From contig DAJQ01000027.1 of assembly GCA_002496395.1 (NCBI GenBank), positions 37,917 to 96,973 on the forward strand: 59,057 nucleotides of DNA, written 5' to 3'. A model generated the notes under the pieces. That model ran no database searches, was not told where the DNA came from, and worked only from the letters and a program-made list of their open reading frames with translations. Source of the DNA: Methanocorpusculaceae archaeon UBA456. Its GTDB lineage: Archaea > Halobacteriota > Methanomicrobia > Methanomicrobiales > Methanocorpusculaceae. This document shows positions 9,631-18,354 of the stretch, piece after piece (within the stretch, counting starts at the first letter, position 1; every line of letters starts with the position of its first letter). A program made the position numbers and the translations under genes.

Positions 9631-10465
9631 GAGGCTTGTACCAGACATTCATGCTCTCGAACCCGCCGCCGATCTGGGTGTTATTCGGGAGGGTGCCTGC
9701 ATACCGGTACCCTCCCCGTGCAAAGAGAATATTCACCGCAGGCTCTTCGCCACGGCAGATGGTATAGGCAAGATGGAAACCATCCCTGCGAACAGTCTCT
9801 TCCATATGGGCAAGGAGTGCTCCCGCAGCACCTGCCCCCCGTGCTGAGGGGAGGGTCGCAAAATCAGTCATCTCAACCGTCTTTGAATTATGATCCAGTT
9901 CAGCTGACGATGCAGCCACAATCTCATCCCCGTCATAGAGGAGAAAGAACCGGACATCCCCACTCACAATCGCATCTGTGAGATAATCCGGATCATCGAT
10001 CGGGAACGGGTACGTCGGAAAGACCGAAGCATAGATCTCCGCAAGCGATTCTGCATCCGAGACTGAAGCCTCCCTGATTGTATATCCATCCTGTAAGGGA
10101 GGATGTCCGGTTCCCGCACGCTGCCACGATATCTCAAGGGTTTCTGAAACCCCCGATCCATTGTACTTCTGCCTGGCAGGATCGGTATACTTTCCCAGAA
10201 AGAAGCAGGCAGTACCATCCGGATAGAAACCCGGGATCTCGGCCTCGACGGTGAAGCCTTCCTTCAGGAATGCCGGGGCAGAGGGGGCAGGCACTTTGGC
10301 AAAGACTTTGCTGTACCTTTCTTTTTCGAGCGTCTCTTCGATCCATGCAAGGACGCGAACACAGTCAGTTGGATCCAGCCGTAGCAGATATATGCGGTTG
10401 TTGTGGTGCCCATGCTGGATGATGCTCTCTCCCACCGTGATTACGGGATCACTCCTCTTCGTCAT
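9611..10465 (-). CDS. ablB: beta-lysine N-acetyltransferase
   Basis: 284 residues with a C-terminal GNAT domain (about 140-270) whose acetyl-CoA loop reads LPSARGAGAAGALL. The N-terminal half carries the AblB-type FLKEGFTVEAEIPGFY and CFFLGKYTDPAR stretches. It acetylates the epsilon-amino group of beta-lysine to give N-epsilon-acetyl-beta-lysine, a compatible solute of methanogens under salt stress. The start lies 17 bp inside the end of ablA, the enzyme that makes its substrate, so the two are co-translated. Its 3' end overlaps a small convergent gene. Confidence 0.92.
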   Translation of the reverse strand: MTKRSDPVITVGESIIQHGHHNNRIYLLRLDPTDCVRVLAWIEETLEKERYSKVFAKVPAPSAPAFLKEGFTVEAEIPGFYPDGTACFFLGKYTDPARQKYNGSGVSETLEISWQRAGTGHPPLQDGYTIREASVSDAESLAEIYASVFPTYPFPIDDPDYLTDAIVSGDVRFFLLYDGDEIVAASSAELDHNSKTVEMTDFATLPSARGAGAAGALLAHMEETVRRDGFHLAYTICRGEEPAVNILFARGGYRYAGTLPNNTQIGGGFESMNVWYKPLISGFL

Positions 10466-11768
10466 CTCTCCGTGCCATCCGTTCCGAATCTACAGGAACA
10501 AGTGCGGTTGCCTCGTCATAATCCGAGAGGAGCCGGGCGATACCGACAACATGCTGCTCTTCACCGCCCTTCAGGTTCAGCTGGAGCGAGCATTCCCTGC
10601 AGTTGCGATCACAGAAGATCGTATTGTAGTGATCCGGCTCCCGATAGGTGGTGATCACGCCTTCATAATTCCTGAGAATCACCTTGTTGGTCGAATATGA
10701 TATAAGGTAGGTGGGCATCACCGGGATCTTCCCACCCCCACCGGGTGCATCTATCACATAGGTGGGAACGGCAAATCCGCTCGTATGGCCGATTAAGTTC
10801 TCGATGATCTCGATCCCCTTCCCGACCGGGGTCCTGAAATGCGAGAGCCCTTCTGAGAGGTCGCACTGGTAGAGGTAATATGGCCTGACCCGGTTTTTGA
10901 CGAGCTTCTGGACAAGTGCCTTCATGATCCTCGGGCAGTCATTCACCCCGGCAAGGAGGACTGACTGGTTGCCGAGCGGAATTCCCGCATCAGCAAGTTT
11001 TGCAAGGGCCCGCTCGGAGGTCGGTGTGATCTCCTGCGGATGGTTGAAGTGCGTGTTCAGCCAGATCGGCTGGTGTTTCTTCAGGACAGAGACGAGTTTG
11101 TCGGTGATCCTGAAGGGGAGCACAACCGGGGTTCTGGATCCGATCCTGATCACTTCGACATGAGGAATTGCACGGAGTTCGGTAAGGATACGATCTATCA
11201 GCTCATCGGGGAGCATCAGGGGATCGCCACCGGAGAGGAGGACATCGCGGACCTCGGGATGTTCACGGATATAGGCGATGCCCGCTTCCATCTCCTCCCA
11301 GGTAGGAACACGATCACGGTCGCCGACACGCCGCTTTCGTGTGCAGTGGCGGCAGTACATTGCACAGACATTTGAGACGAGGAAGAGGACTCTGTCGGGA
11401 TAGCGATGGGTGATCCCAGGAACCGGGCTGTCGCTCTCCTCTGCCAGCGGATCCTCCAGTTCGCACTCTTCGATGATCAGTTCGTCAGGTGTCGGTATTG
11501 CCTGGAGAAAGACGGGATCCTGGGCATAATCTTCTGTTTTGATCAGGGAGAGGTAGTACGGTGTTGCTGCAAGAGGGAATTTGTTGATCGTCTCTTCGAG
11601 TTCCTTCCGGTTCTCCGGCGGAAACGTAATACCAAGCACCTTCTCAACAGTATTCAGATCCCGGACTGTATGGGCGATCTGCCACCTCCAGTCCTTCCAC
11701 TGGGGTGCATCCTGATCACTATCATTGTATTCTTCTTCTTGTTCTGGTATCATGTCTGATAATTCCAT
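10449..11768 (-). CDS. ablA: lysine 2,3-aminomutase
   Basis: 439 residues. The radical-SAM cluster motif CxxxCxxC is at C135, C139 and C142 (CAMYCRHCTRKRR), followed by LSGGDPLMLPD. Near the C-terminus APGGGGKIPV carries the lysine expected to bind PLP, and a terminal cysteine set (CDRNCREC) matches the family. It converts L-alpha-lysine to beta-lysine, which AblB then acetylates. The N-terminus is acidic (EQEEEYNDSDQD). Start at the ATG 11768, with a second ATG five codons in. A TTTAAAG element near 11809-11815 may be its TATA box; salt-dependent control is known for this pathway but no operator is visible here. Confidence 0.95.
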   Translation of the reverse strand: MELSDMIPEQEEEYNDSDQDAPQWKDWRWQIAHTVRDLNTVEKVLGITFPPENRKELEETINKFPLAATPYYLSLIKTEDYAQDPVFLQAIPTPDELIIEECELEDPLAEESDSPVPGITHRYPDRVLFLVSNVCAMYCRHCTRKRRVGDRDRVPTWEEMEAGIAYIREHPEVRDVLLSGGDPLMLPDELIDRILTELRAIPHVEVIRIGSRTPVVLPFRITDKLVSVLKKHQPIWLNTHFNHPQEITPTSERALAKLADAGIPLGNQSVLLAGVNDCPRIMKALVQKLVKNRVRPYYLYQCDLSEGLSHFRTPVGKGIEIIENLIGHTSGFAVPTYVIDAPGGGGKIPVMPTYLISYSTNKVILRNYEGVITTYREPDHYNTIFCDRNCRECSLQLNLKGGEEQHVVGIARLLSDYDEATALVPVDSERMARRDDEEE

Positions 11769-11885
11769 AATAATTTCAACTCACTATAGTACTATGATAC
11801 CATGTTCCTTTAAATGAACGGAATAATTAATATAATAATCCCGATTCTGATTTCAAGTGATTTTATTGGATTTTTGTACACAACA

Positions 11886-11893
11886 TTTAAATA
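11886..11893 (+). promoter_or_regulatory. candidate TATA box in the ablA-cupin intergenic region
   Basis: TTTAAATA preceded by CA and followed by CTAGG looks like an archaeal TATA box facing the cupin gene, which starts at 12056. Transcription would begin near 11918, leaving a leader of about 140 nt. The whole 11769-12055 region is AT-rich at its ablA end and otherwise holds only a short frame (from 11857) that I do not believe is coding. Confidence 0.4.
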
Positions 11894-12055
11894 CTAGGAT
11901 CCTTAATACGCTCGCAATACGAGGGAAACCTCAATTGGAATCCATTCTGATCAACATATCCTATTTGTACACCAATAAAGCCGCAGATGGAAGATTCCAT
12001 AGGGTGATGGGCCTCTGCCATAAGCTTCATACCATGGCAGATACATCCATTCTAT

Positions 12056-12553
12056 ATGCCCGAAGATGAGAAGGAATCAATCATCGGAAAAACGATCATG
12101 CCACGTGATATGGTCATCTACAAAGAGGATACAATCGCAAGCCGGACACTGATCATGAGCAGGGAAGGGACCGTCACCCTCTTTGCCTTTGATAAGGGGC
12201 AGGGGCTCTCCGAACATACCGCCCCCTTTGATGCCCTTGCCTATGCACTTGATGGTGAGGCGGAGATTACCATCGCCGGGGCTTCACACCACCTGAGAGA
12301 GGGTGAGATGATCATCATGCCTGCAAAGATTCCCCATGCAGTGCAGCCGACCACCCGGTTCAAGATGATGCTTGTGATGATCCATGCCGGGATACAGGAA
12401 AAAGCCCTCAAAGCTGGCAATGCCGCAGAAAAAGGGAAGAAAGAGAAGAAAAAGGAAGAGAAAAGGGCGAAGAAGGAAAAGAAGAAAGCAAAGAAAGAGA
12501 AGAACAAGAGGAAAAAGGAAAAGAAGAGGGCAGAGAAAGATAAGAAGCAATGA
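12056..12553 (+). CDS. cupin-domain protein with lysine-rich C-terminal tail
   Basis: 165 residues. Residues about 30-110 form a small single cupin: LSEHTAPFDALAYALDGEAEI matches motif 1 (His and Glu/Asp ligands) and GEMIIMPAKIPHAV matches motif 2 with its His. Residues 120-165 are almost only Lys, Glu, Arg and Ala, with predicted coiled or helical character. The matching DNA is nearly pure purine on the plus strand. The tail may bind nucleic acid or acidic surfaces; this is inference. The cupin could bind a metal or act as a sugar or amino-acid sensor, but no substrate is evident. Confidence 0.8.
   Translation: MPEDEKESIIGKTIMPRDMVIYKEDTIASRTLIMSREGTVTLFAFDKGQGLSEHTAPFDALAYALDGEAEITIAGASHHLREGEMIIMPAKIPHAVQPTTRFKMMLVMIHAGIQEKALKAGNAAEKGKKEKKKEEKRAKKEKKKAKKEKNKRKKEKKRAEKDKKQ
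12427..12553 (+). repeat. homopurine tract encoding the Lys/Glu-rich tail
   Basis: About 125 bp in which nearly every base on the plus strand is A or G, made of irregular AAG/GAA/AGG codons. It is low-complexity coding sequence rather than an exact tandem repeat. Such tracts can form triplex or slipped structures and are prone to length change. Confidence 0.75.
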
Positions 12554-12643
12554 AGGAGAGATCAGAAAGAGATGGTGACAACAGGAGATCAATCCCACCA
12601 GAGAAGAGCAGGATTATTGCCGGTTCGATCTGGATCAGAACCG

Positions 12644-12649
12644 TTTATA
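12644..12649 (+). promoter_or_regulatory. TATA box of the nadXAC operon
   Basis: TTTATA, centred about 28 nt before the nadX ATG at 12675. This spacing places transcription start at or next to the start codon, so the operon mRNA is probably leaderless; no Shine-Dalgarno sequence is present in front of the ATG. Confidence 0.6.
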
Positions 12650-12674
12650 CCGGGAAAATGCAATAACAATAGCA

Positions 12675-13433
12675 ATGATCAGGATCGGACTGCTTGGTTG
12701 CGGAAATATCGGCCATATCATCGCAAAGAACCAGAATGGTTTCTCGATTATAGCAGTCTTTGACCAGATTGAAGGGAGGGCAGACGAACTTGCAGCCGCA
12801 TCCGGTGCCCTTCCCTTCACAGATTTTAACTCCTTTTTATCAGCAGATTTTGATATCGTCGTTGAGGCTGCCTCTGTTGCAGCCGCGCAGGAGTACGGAG
12901 AGAGGATTCTCCTCTCAGGCCGTGATTTTGTGGTGATGAGTGTCGGTGCACTCTCAGATTCAGCCTTCTGCGAGAAGCTTGTCACGCTGGCAAAAAAGAA
13001 GGGAAGGAAGATCTATATCCCCTCAGGTGCAGTGATGGGACTTGATAACATCAAGGTTGGACAGATATCCGGAATATCCACCTTCCTCCTGAGGACAACA
13101 AAGAGCCCCAAATCGCTCAATATTGATGCTGAAAAACCAATGATGATCTTCTCGGGAAAAGCCAACGAATGTATCAGGAACTATCCAAAGAATACAAATG
13201 TCTCAGAAGCGCTCACCCTTGCCGCCGGACATGAGGTTGACGTTGAGCTCTGGGTGGATCCTGAAGCAGACCGAAACACCCATGAGATCTTCATTGAAGG
13301 TGAATTTGGCGATGCATACATCCGGGTGAGGAATGTTCCAAGCCCCGATAATCCTGCTACAAGCTATCTGGCCGCCCTCTCTATCCTCTCCCTGTTAAAG
13401 AATCTCGATAACCCGCTGGTGATCGGAACATGA
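12675..13433 (+). CDS. nadX: L-aspartate dehydrogenase
   Basis: 252 residues. N-terminal NAD(P)-binding Rossmann fold with GLLGCGNIG at 6-14 and the AASVAAAQEY helix; the catalytic-domain region PSGAVMGLDNI and the His in LAAGHEVDVELWVDP match archaeal aspartate dehydrogenases. It oxidises L-aspartate to iminoaspartate, the substrate of NadA, replacing the L-aspartate oxidase NadB of many bacteria. The ORF ends in an ATGA overlap with nadA (13430), and nadC follows the same way. Confidence 0.93.
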   Translation: MIRIGLLGCGNIGHIIAKNQNGFSIIAVFDQIEGRADELAAASGALPFTDFNSFLSADFDIVVEAASVAAAQEYGERILLSGRDFVVMSVGALSDSAFCEKLVTLAKKKGRKIYIPSGAVMGLDNIKVGQISGISTFLLRTTKSPKSLNIDAEKPMMIFSGKANECIRNYPKNTNVSEALTLAAGHEVDVELWVDPEADRNTHEIFIEGEFGDAYIRVRNVPSPDNPATSYLAALSILSLLKNLDNPLVIGT

Positions 13434-14335
13434 CGATCAAAGAAGAGATACAACAGTTGAAAATTGCTAAAAACGCCCTTATCCTTGCCCATAACTACCA
13501 GCCCGGTGAGATCCAGGATGCCGCTGATATCGTCGGCGACAGCCTTGAACTCGCAGTCAAAGCAGCTGAAGCAACAGAACCGGTGCTGGTCGTCTGCGGG
13601 GTCCGGTTCATGGCAGAGACGGCAAAACTCCTCTCTCCTGAAAAGACCGTCCTTATACCGGTTCCTGATGCCGGGTGCCCGCTCTCTGACTTCCTCACCC
13701 CGGATATGATCCATGCTGCACGAAAGGAGCACCCCGGTGCCGCAGTCGTCGTCTATGTGAACTCAAGTGCGGAGGTGAAAGCAGCCGCAGATATCACCTG
13801 CACCTCGGCAAATGCAGAAGCCGTTGTCCGGTCACTCGATCAAGAGACGATCCTCTTTGGGCCGGATGCCAATCTCGCTTCCTTTGTACAAACGCAGGTG
13901 CCTGAGAAACGAATTATCCCGCTCCCCCCTGAGGGGCACTGTTATGTCCATACTGCTTTTACCGAGGATCAGATCCGGGAGGCGAGGTCGAAAGGGTGGC
14001 GGATCGTCTGCCATCCTGAATGCCCTCCGGAGATTCAGTCAGACTCTGACCTGATCGCGTCGACCGGTGGGATGGTGCAGCATGCATGCGACTGCGATGA
14101 ATGGTTCATCTGCACCGAACGGGAGATGGGATACCGGCTCACAAAACTCCACCCTGACCGGCACTTCCATGTCGATTCGGATGCGATCTGCAAGGATATG
14201 AAGAAGACGACCCTCGAAGACCTCCATAGGTCACTACGTGACGGCATTTTCGAAGTGGAGATCCCTGACGAGATCGCGGTGCCTGCCAGAAAAGCGGTCG
14301 AGGCAATGATGGCTGTTTTGGAGAAGAGAGCATGA
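13430..14335 (+). CDS. nadA: quinolinate synthase
   Basis: 301 residues. HNYQPGEIQDAADIVGDSLEL near the N-terminus and VVCGVRFMAETAKLL are typical of NadA, which carries an oxygen-sensitive 4Fe-4S cluster held by three cysteines. GCPLSD, SAEVKAAADITCTSAN and GHCYVH are further conserved stretches. It condenses iminoaspartate with dihydroxyacetone phosphate to quinolinate. Both ends overlap neighbours by 4 bp, so nadX-nadA-nadC is translated as one unit. Confidence 0.95.
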   Translation: MTIKEEIQQLKIAKNALILAHNYQPGEIQDAADIVGDSLELAVKAAEATEPVLVVCGVRFMAETAKLLSPEKTVLIPVPDAGCPLSDFLTPDMIHAARKEHPGAAVVVYVNSSAEVKAAADITCTSANAEAVVRSLDQETILFGPDANLASFVQTQVPEKRIIPLPPEGHCYVHTAFTEDQIREARSKGWRIVCHPECPPEIQSDSDLIASTGGMVQHACDCDEWFICTEREMGYRLTKLHPDRHFHVDSDAICKDMKKTTLEDLHRSLRDGIFEVEIPDEIAVPARKAVEAMMAVLEKRA

Positions 14336-15183
14336 TACAGCATGAATCACTCCGGCGGTTTCTTGCAGAAGACGCACCCTATGGCGACATCACCACCGGT
14401 TCAATTATTCCGGATGGTGAAGGAAGGGGCATTATCCTCTCCCGTGAGACCGGGATCATCGCGGGGATCGAGGAGGCGATCTTCCTCTTTGCCGAATGCG
14501 GAGTGGAGGCACGAGCCCTCGCACGTGATGGGGACTGGATCGATCCGGGCCAGCAGATCCTTGATATCTCAGGACCAATTCATGGGATACTTCTTGCAGA
14601 ACGGACTGTTCTGAATCTCATGGGCAGGATGTCGGGGATTGCAACTGCCACACGGCGATTCTCTGCCCTGATCGATTCGGTGATGCCGGGGGCCCGGATC
14701 GCCGGTACCAGGAAGACGGCCCCGGGGCTTCGGTTCTTTGACAAAAAAGCGATCATCCTCGGTGGGGGAGATCCCCACAGGAACTCCCTCTCAGATGCGG
14801 TTCTGATCAAGGACAATCACCTCGCTATCGTCGGTATTGAAGAGGCGGTAAGGCGTGCACGGGGGGTATCGCAGTACAGGGTGATCGAGGTGGAGGTGGA
14901 GACACCTGAAGATGCATGTACTGCTGCGGCTGCCGGTGCCGATATCATCATGCTTGACAATATGGATCCGGAGACTGTGATGATGACCATCAGACTCCTC
15001 AAAGACGGGGGACTTCGGGAACGGGTAAAGCTTGAAATCTCCGGCAGCATCACCCCGGCAAATGCCGGTTCATATGTCGGATGCGAGATCGATCTCATCT
15101 CTTCAGGCTGGCTCACCCATTCAGTAAAAAATTTTGATCTCAGTCTTGATATGCGGATGGCGCTTCGGACGATAAAAATTTAG
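14332..15183 (+). CDS. nadC: nicotinate-nucleotide pyrophosphorylase (carboxylating)
   Basis: 283 residues. GDITTGSIIP, LNLMGRMSGIAT, AGTRKTAPGLRFFDKKA and VLIKDNHLAI are the standard quinolinate phosphoribosyltransferase motifs, including the Lys and Arg residues that hold quinolinate and PRPP. EVEVETPEDA and IMLDNM complete the barrel. It makes nicotinate mononucleotide from quinolinate, the last step encoded by this operon. The stop codon is followed at once by a hairpin. Confidence 0.96.
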   Translation: MIQHESLRRFLAEDAPYGDITTGSIIPDGEGRGIILSRETGIIAGIEEAIFLFAECGVEARALARDGDWIDPGQQILDISGPIHGILLAERTVLNLMGRMSGIATATRRFSALIDSVMPGARIAGTRKTAPGLRFFDKKAIILGGGDPHRNSLSDAVLIKDNHLAIVGIEEAVRRARGVSQYRVIEVEVETPEDACTAAAAGADIIMLDNMDPETVMMTIRLLKDGGLRERVKLEISGSITPANAGSYVGCEIDLISSGWLTHSVKNFDLSLDMRMALRTIKI

Positions 15184-15197
15184 GGGAGTTTTCTCCC
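15184..15197. terminator. hairpin between nadC and the DUF4349 gene
   Basis: GGGAG-TTTT-CTCCC forms a 5-bp GC-rich stem with a T4 loop directly after the nadC stop, followed by pyrimidine-rich CCTTTCTCC. It lies between convergent genes and could end transcription from either side. Confidence 0.45.
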
Positions 15198-15207
15198 ACC
15201 CTTTCTC

Positions 15208-16023
15208 CTAACCTTTTCTTCGCTTCACGATAAACCAGGCGATCCCGCCGATTACCAACAGGGGAAGAAGTGCAAAGACGGCCACGATGATGATCCCGAT
15301 CATAAAGAGGAACGCAGCAATGCCAGTGTTGACGATACTGGTAATCGAGAACCCTGAATCGATCCCAATCGGTTCCCCTTCCCGGACAGATACCGTGATG
15401 GTCGCTTCATCGATCTGTGACTCAAGGAGCTTCAGCCTGCCTGTCACCCGGTCAAGGTTCAGCTGTGCAGTATCTATTGCCGACTGAACCTTCAGGATCT
15501 CTTCAACAGTCCCGGCTTTTCCAAGGAGCTCCGAGAGGCGGCCGACCTGGTTCTCAAGCGCCCGTTTCTCGGCATAGAGATCAGTATATTCTGCGGTGAC
15601 ATCACGGCTCTTCTCTTCACGGTGGGTGAGGGTGCCGACCGATTCGATCTCCTGCATCACCGCTTCAAATGAATGCGATGGAATTCTCAGAACAATATTC
15701 GCAGAGAACTGCTCGCGGCCATCCCTCATCCCGGACGAGGTGAGGGAGAGGGACTGGATACGGCCGTTGTAGCGCTGTGCGATTGCGGTGATCTCTTCTG
15801 ATGCGGCTCTTGTGTCACGGGCCTCAAGGCGGATCCAGCCATCCTTGATCACCTTCTGATCGGGATAGGCGGCTGATGAGTCAACTGCAATGTTTCTGTC
15901 ATAGACAGCCGACTCGGCCATCATCGGTGCAGACTCGTACCCTGAATCTGCCATCATGCAGCCTGCCGAGGCAGAGAGACCTATGAGGAGAAGGAGAAGG
16001 AGAGGAATACATATTTTCTTCAT
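15208..16023 (-). CDS. DUF4349 lipoprotein
   Basis: 271 residues from the ATG at 16021-16023. Signal peptide with lipobox-like SASAGC near residues 19-24, so the mature protein is probably lipid-anchored outside the membrane. The middle (about 60-220) holds the DUF4349 pattern: IRLEARD, YNGRIQSLSL, RIPSHSFEAVMQEIESVG, then a coiled coil (YAEKRALENQVGRLSELLGKA) and a VSVREGEP strand. A C-terminal membrane helix (about 238-262) ends in KRRKG. The frame extends 3 codons to a GTG, but AGGA lies too close to it and at a fair distance from the ATG. Function unknown; bacterial relatives are envelope proteins. Confidence 0.85.
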   Translation of the reverse strand: MKKICIPLLLLLLIGLSASAGCMMADSGYESAPMMAESAVYDRNIAVDSSAAYPDQKVIKDGWIRLEARDTRAASEEITAIAQRYNGRIQSLSLTSSGMRDGREQFSANIVLRIPSHSFEAVMQEIESVGTLTHREEKSRDVTAEYTDLYAEKRALENQVGRLSELLGKAGTVEEILKVQSAIDTAQLNLDRVTGRLKLLESQIDEATITVSVREGEPIGIDSGFSITSIVNTGIAAFLFMIGIIIVAVFALLPLLVIGGIAWFIVKRRKG

Positions 16024-16137
16024 ATCAGTCACGTCCTGATACTGAAGATACTGTCTTTCCTGACTTTATAGATGGCGATAACTGCGGTTTTTTTCGCAGG
16101 ATGCACGAGATCGAATCTACAGGTTTTTCCAGGAGAT

Positions 16138-16158
16138 CGTAAAAAAGAGAAAAAAAAG
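16138..16158 (-). terminator. hppA: T-rich terminator after the pyrophosphatase gene
   Basis: On the minus strand, beginning about 17 nt past the stop codon, the transcript would read a run of eight T, CTC, then six T. Long U tracts are the usual archaeal termination signal. Confidence 0.55.
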
Positions 16159-16174
16159 GTTAGGCAATCATCCT

Positions 16175-18199
16175 TCAGACGAGGATGAGGAGCGGGGCAA
16201 AGACGAGTGCCACCATCGACATCAGCTTCAGCAGGATATTGATGGCAGGACCTGAGGTGTCTTTGAAGGGGTCACCGACGGTGTCGCCGACGACTGCTGC
16301 CTTGTGGGCATCTGATCCCTTGCCACCATAGTTGCCCTGTTCGATGAACTTCTTTGCATTGTCCCATGCACCACCGGCATTTGCCATGGTGATTGCAAGA
16401 CAGAACCCTGCAACAAGGGACCCTGCAAGGAGACCACCAAGAGCCGCGGGGCCAAGGAAGTATCCGACAAGGAGCGGTGCTGCAACGGCGAGGACGCCGG
16501 GTGCAATCATCTCACGGAGTGCGGAGTTTGTGGAGATTGCGATACAGGATGCGTAATCCGGATCCGCCTTCTCCTCCATCAGTCCGGGGATCTCCTTGAA
16601 CTGGCGACGTACCTCGAGAACAATCTCGTATGCTGCCTTTCCGACTGCGGTCATGGTGAGTGCGCAGAAGAGGAACGGAAGCATGGCACCGATGAGCATG
16701 CCGACGAAGACCATCGGGTTCGTGACATCGATGATCTGGAGGCCGACTGCAAGGGTGTATGCTGAGAAGAGGGCAAGTGCGGTTAAGGCGGCTGAGCCGA
16801 TTGCAAAACCCTTTCCGATTGCCGCAGTGGTGTTGCCGACTGCATCAAGGGTATCGGTGATCTTCCGGACCTTTGGATCCTGGTGTGACATCTCTGCGAT
16901 ACCACCGGCATTGTCTGCGACCGGGCCGTATGCATCAACTGCAAGGGAGATTCCAAGCGTCGAGAGCATGCCGACTGCGGCGATTGCAATACCATAGAGG
17001 CCTGCAAACTGGTAGGAGATGATGATCGCAATTGAAACGAAGAAGACCGGGAAGACGGTCGATTCCATGCCCTTTGCAAATCCGCTGATGATGGTTGTCG
17101 CAGCACCCGTCTGGGAAGATTTGGCGATCGAGAGTGTCGGTGCCCTGTCATAGGATGTGTAATATTCGGTGATGAGACCGATTGCAAATCCTGCGACGAG
17201 ACCGGCAATTGCTGCAAAGAAGATGCCGACATATTCGGGCCCAATCAGCGTTGTGACAAGGAAGTACGTCGCGATCACAACAAGGACAATTGCAACAATC
17301 AGACCTTTGTTGAAGGCCATATGAATGGCGCTGGACTCGGTCTTGTTTGTCCTGACAAAGAATGAACCGATGATTGCTGAGAAGATACCGAGTGCGGCGA
17401 TCATCATCGGGAGGAGGACGAGCTGCATCGGGTCGAGGCCGGCGTACATCTCGGTATGGACTGCAGTGATACCAAGGACCATCGCAGCGATGATCGAGCC
17501 GACATAGCTCTCGTAGAGGTCAGCACCCATACCGGCGACATCGCCGACATTGTCACCGACATTGTCTGCAATGACAGCAGGGTTTCTCGGATCGTCCTCG
17601 GGGATGCCTGCCTCGACTTTCCCGACGAGATCGGCACCGACATCAGCAGCTTTCGTGAAGATGCCTCCGCCAACACGGGCGAAGAGTGCGATCGAGGAGG
17701 CGCCAAGACCAAAACCTGTTACTGTCGAGAGGACAGTCTCCTGGGGAAGACCCATTGCGGAGAGGGCAAGGTAGGCAACAGAGAGTCCAAAGAGACCCAG
17801 ACCCACAACGGCCATGCCCATGACTGAGCCGCTTGAGAACGAGACCCTGAATGCCTCTGCAATACCACGGCGGGCGGCGTTGGTTGTCCTCACATTTGCT
17901 GCGGTTGCCGTATACATGCCAATGTATCCGGCGGTTGCCGAGAGAACTGCACCGAGGATGAAACATGCCGCGGTGAGTGGTGATATTCCGATTGCTAAAA
18001 CAATCGCCAGTACAACGACAAATATTGCAATTGCACGGTACTGGCGGTTCAGATAGACCATAGCGCCGAGATGAATCGCGGCGGCGATCTTCTGCATCAC
18101 CTCTGTTCCTGTCCCCTCTCTCTTCACCATCATGAAGGAGTACCCTGCAAATGCAAGGGCGATAAGGGCAGCAACAGGTGCCAGGTAAATAAGATCCAT
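16175..18199 (-). CDS. hppA: membrane-bound ion-pumping pyrophosphatase, K+-dependent type
   Basis: 674 residues, about 16 membrane helices. The pyrophosphate site is clear: DVGADLVGKVE, then IPEDDPRNPAVIADNVGDNVGD and a C-terminal DNAKKFIEQG with GDTVGDPFKDTSGPA. The motif GNTTAAIGKGFAIGSAAL has Ala rather than Lys after NTT, which in this family marks K+-dependent enzymes, so it may pump Na+, H+ or both. It couples PPi hydrolysis to ion export, helping energy saving in methanogens. The start has a strong GGAGGT about 11 nt upstream and a TATA box further up. Confidence 0.95.
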   Translation of the reverse strand: MDLIYLAPVAALIALAFAGYSFMMVKREGTGTEVMQKIAAAIHLGAMVYLNRQYRAIAIFVVVLAIVLAIGISPLTAACFILGAVLSATAGYIGMYTATAANVRTTNAARRGIAEAFRVSFSSGSVMGMAVVGLGLFGLSVAYLALSAMGLPQETVLSTVTGFGLGASSIALFARVGGGIFTKAADVGADLVGKVEAGIPEDDPRNPAVIADNVGDNVGDVAGMGADLYESYVGSIIAAMVLGITAVHTEMYAGLDPMQLVLLPMMIAALGIFSAIIGSFFVRTNKTESSAIHMAFNKGLIVAIVLVVIATYFLVTTLIGPEYVGIFFAAIAGLVAGFAIGLITEYYTSYDRAPTLSIAKSSQTGAATTIISGFAKGMESTVFPVFFVSIAIIISYQFAGLYGIAIAAVGMLSTLGISLAVDAYGPVADNAGGIAEMSHQDPKVRKITDTLDAVGNTTAAIGKGFAIGSAALTALALFSAYTLAVGLQIIDVTNPMVFVGMLIGAMLPFLFCALTMTAVGKAAYEIVLEVRRQFKEIPGLMEEKADPDYASCIAISTNSALREMIAPGVLAVAAPLLVGYFLGPAALGGLLAGSLVAGFCLAITMANAGGAWDNAKKFIEQGNYGGKGSDAHKAAVVGDTVGDPFKDTSGPAINILLKLMSMVALVFAPLLILV

Positions 18200-18256
18200 A
18201 GTGTAGGTACCTCCAATGTGTTCGGAATGCCTTCCATAGAAGAAGGAACGAGAACC

Positions 18257-18266
18257 TTATATATCA
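18257..18266 (-). promoter_or_regulatory. TATA box of the pyrophosphatase gene
   Basis: On the minus strand the region reads GATATATAAGG. Transcription should begin near 18235, giving a leader of about 36 nt that carries GGAGGT before the ATG at 18199. Confidence 0.6.
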
Positions 18267-18354
18267 TATGGAATTTATCAGGCTGAATACGTCTATCAAC
18301 GAATTCATTTTCGGGAGGATAAACCCGGCGCGCAGGAGGATGGGGGGAGGGATA

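Noticed and set aside
11857..12069. 70-codon frame before the cupin gene
   Set aside because: No homology pattern, overlaps the candidate TATA box and leader, and ends inside the cupin start.
12241..12507. Phe/Ser-rich frame on the minus strand opposite the cupin tail
   Set aside because: It is the antisense shadow of the AAG/GAA codons, not a membrane protein.
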